Below, one piece after another: positions 6,774-9,584 of a stretch of DNA of 9,584 nucleotides (positions within the stretch are counted from its first letter, which is position 1; every line of letters starts with the position of its first letter). The notes under the pieces were generated by a model. The model was given only the letters and a program-made list of their open reading frames with translations, had not been told where the DNA came from and did no database searches. The stretch comes from CAVURW01 sp963743595. Lineage in GTDB: Bacteria; Verrucomicrobiota; Verrucomicrobiia; Methylacidiphilales; UBA1321. The stretch covers positions 1 to 9,584 of the forward strand of contig CAVURW010000194.1 of assembly GCA_963743595.1 (NCBI GenBank). The letters are read 5' to 3'. The position numbers were made by a program, and so were the translations under genes.

Positions 6774-6947
6774 AGCTCAATTGAGTGCCACAGGCGCGAT
6801 CCATCACAAAGCAGCATAAGAGGGCTGCCGTCCGAAGTGCTAGGTACACCACCGCAGGAGTTAGATTTCCAACGGAACGATGATCCGCCGGCTCCCGTTC
6901 TGCTTTTTACTGATGTCTCCACAAGGTCGACATGGAAAGATGTTGAG
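6774..6947 (-). repeat. Right arm of the inverted-repeat element
   Basis: Read on the minus strand, this copy repeats the left arm from its outer end at 6947 inward. The AACGGGA stem is kept with a G-U pair (6899-6893 with 6877-6871) and the same 15-base loop length. The second hairpin is replaced by a different one, GCAGC/GCTGC (6828-6824 with 6815-6811). The GCGCC hairpin is kept with one mismatch (6797-6793 with 6789-6785). Such a pattern is expected if RNA or DNA folding matters more than protein sequence. Confidence 0.65.
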
Positions 6948-7016
6948 GGTAAACGATTTGCACGCAGAGTTCTGCCTAATCACCGCGCTCGCGGAGTCGT
7001 TTCAACTCCTGCTCCG

Positions 7017-8807
7017 CTAAGCGGCACTCTCTGTGCGCGGGGCTTTCGGATCGAGCCAGTACCAATTCAGCAGGATCATGGCGAGCACGAGCAATAGCCA
7101 AAGTGGCGTGTACGGCTCGCGGTCGGCATGCATCTCCAGGAGTTGAGTCTTCCGGTTGATGAGCGTGTTGACGGAGGCGGCTTTTGAGAAGTCTGAAAGT
7201 CGGGCGTCGTCTAATCTCGCCGCACCATCGATCAATTTTACCCCGTCTTGCGAGATCGAAAAGAAACCGGGCAATTGCGGTGCTTGAAATTCCGTGCGTG
7301 GCGAGAGCGTTTCCGTGTGCCCGTTTGGAAAGGTCATGTTGGTCGGCTGATCGGGGTGCGGTATCGCGAGATGGAAGACTTGCGCGACTTCAAAGTTCCG
7401 CGATTCCGGGGCCACCTTCGCATCGCGGATCGTCTCGACAAACCGCCGAAGTAGCAGGACAAAAGCTGGCAAGCGCGACGCATTCGAATCTGGGAAGTGG
7501 AAATTAAAGATCAGTTCGCGCTGTCCGCTTGGCTCTGTGCGGACAAAAATGAGCCGCTTTTGATCTTTCCACAGAAGCACTTGATCCGTCGGCAACGGGG
7601 GAATTTCGAGCGAAGCCTGGAAGATGAGTCCCTGCCAATTCAGATCTTGAATCAGTGGATCGTTTGCAGCGACGTACGGTGCGCCGTAAAGTCCTTTTGG
7701 CGCGAGGGGATCATTCAGGAGAACGATTGTGCCGGACGATGTGTTCGGTATCGGTCGGCGAGGGTTGGTGGTGCTCAGAGTCAAATCGGGCGGCGTCGAA
7801 TCGGTGGAGATGCCGAGTTGCGGCAGGGATTGCGTGAGTTTGACAAAGAGATCGGTGGTCTGGTCGTCTCCTTGCAGCGCCACGGAGAGATGCTTCGGGC
7901 TGGGGCGAACCACGGGCAACCGATCATCTAAATCGAACGGATCCGTGCTGAGACAAATCTCCAGTTTGTCCTGATCTTTCGGAAATTCGCCTTTGAGAAT
8001 AGTCGATTGATCTGGTGCCAGAGCGAGCGGCGAGGGAGCTGTTTTTGCGCCGCCGCTCTCCATCCACCAAGAGGGGTTTGCGGGTTGTTGACCGAAGTTT
8101 TTCACCAGCAATTGCCACGTCACCGGGGCGTTCGTGGACGTTCCTTCGTCCAGGTGCATCCCCAGAATGGCGCAATTCTCGATTTTCTTCCCGATTGCGA
8201 GGAGATCCACGCCCGTAGGAACGGGCCGAATCCGGTCCGTAACAAAAACGACCAGGGCGTTCTGAGCTGCCGCCGTTCGCGCGAACTCGAGCACATGTGT
8301 GGGATCGTGAATCGAGAGCGTCGGATGCCAGTCTGCGAGCTTCGACCACCATGTGGAAAAATCGGTGCCGCGATAGATCGTGGGGAGATTCGGATCGGTG
8401 CAGAGAACCGTCCAGTAGGTGTGGGGCGCTAGAGCGGCAATCTGCAGTAACGGTGCTTTGACTTCTGTGGCGAAATCATCCCGGAACGCGCCCACCGAAA
8501 GCGTGCTATCGAACACGACAACAACTTGTTGAACTTCGTCCCGATGCTGCCAGCGGGGATCGAGCAGCAGCCACGTGAGAAAGAGGATCGCCAGGATTTG
8601 CAGCCAGAAGGGCAGCGATTGTTGAACCCAGATGACGCGCGCGCCTTGCTTACTCTCCAAATCGAGCCGTTGCAAAAGGAACAGCGTGCTGATCCGCTCG
8701 CGTTTCGAAACGAACTGCAACGCGTGCACCACAAGAATCCAGATGAGGCCAAGCAGCGCCCACCAACCCAGTGGATTACCGAAAACCAAATTAGTAAGCA
8801 GATTCAC
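7017..8807 (-). CDS. BatA-type membrane protein with VWA-like domain
   Basis: A 596-residue protein starting with a GTG (8807-8805) that overlaps the stop of the upstream DUF58 gene by 4 bases (GTGA), a sign of translational coupling. The N-terminus is the double-transmembrane BatA/aerotolerance-regulator domain: NPLGWWALLGLIWILVVHAL (11-30) is the first helix, KRERISTLFLLQRL links, and about 66-83 is the second helix, ending in LLLDPRW. A von Willebrand A-like domain begins at VVVVFDSTLS (95-104); the metal-site motif reads DxTxS instead of DxSxS. The middle and C-terminal part (about 200-560) is probably periplasmic, with a last helix at about 568-585 (LWLLLVLAMILLNWYWL). Members occur in operons with a MoxR AAA+ ATPase and DUF58 proteins and are linked to envelope stress or aerotolerance. 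The exact role is not established. It ends 69 bases from the repeat element. Confidence 0.87.
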   Translation of the reverse strand: MNLLTNLVFGNPLGWWALLGLIWILVVHALQFVSKRERISTLFLLQRLDLESKQGARVIWVQQSLPFWLQILAILFLTWLLLDPRWQHRDEVQQVVVVFDSTLSVGAFRDDFATEVKAPLLQIAALAPHTYWTVLCTDPNLPTIYRGTDFSTWWSKLADWHPTLSIHDPTHVLEFARTAAAQNALVVFVTDRIRPVPTGVDLLAIGKKIENCAILGMHLDEGTSTNAPVTWQLLVKNFGQQPANPSWWMESGGAKTAPSPLALAPDQSTILKGEFPKDQDKLEICLSTDPFDLDDRLPVVRPSPKHLSVALQGDDQTTDLFVKLTQSLPQLGISTDSTPPDLTLSTTNPRRPIPNTSSGTIVLLNDPLAPKGLYGAPYVAANDPLIQDLNWQGLIFQASLEIPPLPTDQVLLWKDQKRLIFVRTEPSGQRELIFNFHFPDSNASRLPAFVLLLRRFVETIRDAKVAPESRNFEVAQVFHLAIPHPDQPTNMTFPNGHTETLSPRTEFQAPQLPGFFSISQDGVKLIDGAARLDDARLSDFSKAASVNTLINRKTQLLEMHADREPYTPLWLLLVLAMILLNWYWLDPKAPRTESAA

Positions 8808-9184
8808 CCGCGCACCTCCAGAGCGCCACTCGGCAGCACATGGCTGCGGACGACATTCGTCAACGCGCCTTCAGCAGGGACACGCGCGAGTCGAACGTTG
8901 CGTCGGCGCGCTTCTTCTTGCCACAGCTCGAAGTGACGTCGATACGAGGTCCTGTAGCGCTCCAGCAGCCACGGCTCGACCCGCTGTCGACGAAGCACCG
9001 AGGTCTCGCAATCGATCATCTCCAGGTTACCGGACCATGTGGGATTCGACTCTTCCGCAGAGAGAAATGGGGCCAGAACGATCACCTGCGCACGCTCGGC
9101 GAGGATCGGAGCAAGTTCGCGGTCGGGAGCGTGCGGGGAGAGGAGATCGCTAATAAGGATGCGCATGGCGCCGCCGCGCCAAGG
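8804..9184 (-). CDS. DUF58 family protein, 5' part lost at a sequence junction
   Basis: The 126 codons upstream of the stop at 8804 match the C-terminal part of DUF58 proteins: MRILISDLLSP, VIVLAPFLSAEE, the ETSVLRRQRVEPWLLERYR segment and LARVPAEGAL. DUF58 proteins are usually encoded between moxR and a BatA-type gene; here the BatA-type gene follows with a 4-base overlap, so the reading frame and order are right. The N-terminal half, with the start codon, is missing. Beyond about 9184 the open frame runs by chance into an arginyl-tRNA synthetase fragment (QYAHAQI), so any annotated start at 9253 is an artefact. The Met in GGAMRIL at about 9166 is probably internal rather than a true start. 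Whether this gene is intact in the organism depends on the nature of the junction. Confidence 0.78.
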   Translation of the reverse strand, partial: PWRGGAMRILISDLLSPHAPDRELAPILAERAQVIVLAPFLSAEESNPTWSGNLEMIDCETSVLRRQRVEPWLLERYRTSYRRHFELWQEEARRRNVRLARVPAEGALTNVVRSHVLPSGALEVRG

Positions 9185-9190
9185 GATTTG
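9180..9190. other. Junction between host DNA and foreign argS fragment
   Basis: On the minus strand the ArgS motif YAHAQI ends at 9185, and the next codon already belongs to the DUF58 protein. Base composition changes at the same place, from GC-rich to AT-richer DNA. I see no inverted repeats, integrase site or transposon end. The breakpoint can be fixed only to within a few bases. Confidence 0.75.
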
Positions 9191-9584
9191 AGCGTGTGCG
9201 TACTGTACATAAAATACAGGATTTTCATTTGATGCCGAAATCGCAAGATCCATATCAAAATCAGGTGTGAATCCATACTTCGCATAATCAGGAAATAACG
9301 AATTGCATCAACGCCCACTTCATCCATTAAATCTTCCATTGTTACAGCTTTGCCTGTTCGCTTAGACATCTTGACCTTCTCACCATTCTGGAACAGGTTA
9401 ACCATCTGCGCAGTCAATACAACAAGCTTGGAAGAGTCGTTGCCCAGGGCTTTCATCGCCGCCTTCATACGCGAGATATATCCATGATGGTCTGCGCCCC
9501 AAACATCAATCAATTGATCATAGCCCCGGCAATGTACTTATTGTTATGATAAGCGATGTCTGGGGTCAAATAGGTATACGTACC
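9185..9584 (-). pseudogene. argS: Arginyl-tRNA synthetase fragment of Bacillota type, two frameshifts, open at window edge
   Basis: Three successive frames on the minus strand read as one stretch of ArgS: GTYTYLTPDIAYHNNK (9584-9537), then LIDVWGADHHGYISRMKAA through NGEKVKMSKRTGKAVTMEDL to MRSMDSH (from 9513), then DFDMDLAISASNENPVFYVQ (from 9262). Each change of frame is explained by one missing base, near 9525-9537 and near 9261-9264; in the second, restoring one G would give the expected HLDFDMDL. The KMSKR motif is present, unlike in the complete argS of this window, and the sequence resembles Bacillales enzymes such as those of Paenibacillus relatives. The upstream part lies outside the window, and the C-terminal anticodon domain is replaced by DUF58 sequence. 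It is therefore not a second working argS. It may be contamination joined in assembly or a decayed transferred fragment. Confidence 0.85.

Larger units (their letters stand above)
6481..6947. mobile_element. 467-base inverted-repeat element with no convincing gene
   Basis: Most of the 606-base gap between the deacetylase and the BatA-type gene is one symmetrical element. Its two ~175-base arms (6481-6657 and 6774-6947) are diverged copies of each other in opposite orientation, meeting around a 116-base unique centre (6658-6773). I see no transposase and no target-site duplication. The short reading frames in each arm are not homologous throughout, because 2- and 8-base length differences break the shared frame. 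It could be a MITE-like non-autonomous element, two independent insertions of a genomic repeat, or a structured-RNA repeat. The remaining bases on either side (6437-6463 and 6948-7016) hold nothing I recognise. Confidence 0.6.

Noticed and set aside
6506..6922. Two small reading frames, one per arm of the inverted repeat, both starting ETSVK
   Set aside because: They share sequence because the DNA is repeated. Insertions of 2 and 8 bases break the common frame inside, and no known protein family is recognisable.
8804..9253. A 149-residue protein starting at 9253
   Set aside because: Its first 23 residues are ArgS sequence and the rest is a DUF58 C-terminus; it is an open frame running across the junction, not a real gene or a designed fusion.
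1..9584. tRNA, rRNA, CRISPR array, toxin-antitoxin or defence island
   Set aside because: I saw no regularly spaced repeats, no tRNA-like T-loop with acceptor stem, no rRNA sequence and no recognisable defence gene.

Overview
The window looks like chromosomal DNA from a fairly GC-rich Gram-negative bacterium, most likely of the Planctomycetota-Verrucomicrobiota-Chlamydiota group and perhaps Verrucomicrobiota. This is inference, based on the Hanks-type kinase with a long Pro-rich exported linker, the BatA-type/DUF58 gene pair, and the ArgS and polysaccharide deacetylase sequences. The last ~400 bases do not fit: they are visibly AT-richer and encode a broken piece of an arginyl-tRNA synthetase of Bacillota type.

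Layout, left to right. On the minus strand, an OmpR/PhoB-type response regulator (765-1472) is followed downstream by a SAM hydroxide adenosyltransferase family protein (DUF62, 702 to beyond the left edge). That protein has a signal-peptide-like N-terminus and unusual residues at the catalytic triad. A 200-base divergent intergenic region (1473-1672) holds a perfect -35 box, a hairpin over the regulator start codon, and paired 10-base/8-base repeats. Reading right come a membrane-anchored Ser/Thr protein kinase (1673-3727), a complete argS (3779-5542) and an exported CE4 polysaccharide deacetylase (5607-6410).

The stretch 6411-7016 has no convincing gene. It holds a 16-base perfect palindrome, a small inverted repeat, and a 467-base element (6481-6947) made of two diverged ~175-base arms in inverted orientation. 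The arms share an almost identical 44-base outer end and several hairpins kept in both copies, which suggests a mobile or RNA-level repeat rather than a gene.

On the minus strand, a BatA-type membrane protein (7017-8807) overlaps by 4 bases the 3' part of a DUF58 gene (8804 to about 9184). This is the usual arrangement of MoxR/DUF58/VWA envelope operons. The DUF58 gene is cut near 9184/9185, where the sequence switches abruptly to the foreign argS fragment with two frameshifts. An assembly or library chimera is the simplest explanation; a real transfer and insertion is the alternative.

Functionally, the host part combines signalling (response regulator, kinase), cell-envelope work (deacetylase, BatA/DUF58) and translation (ArgS). 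The most noteworthy points are the variant exported SAM-hydrolase-family protein, the inverted-repeat element, and the chimeric right end.
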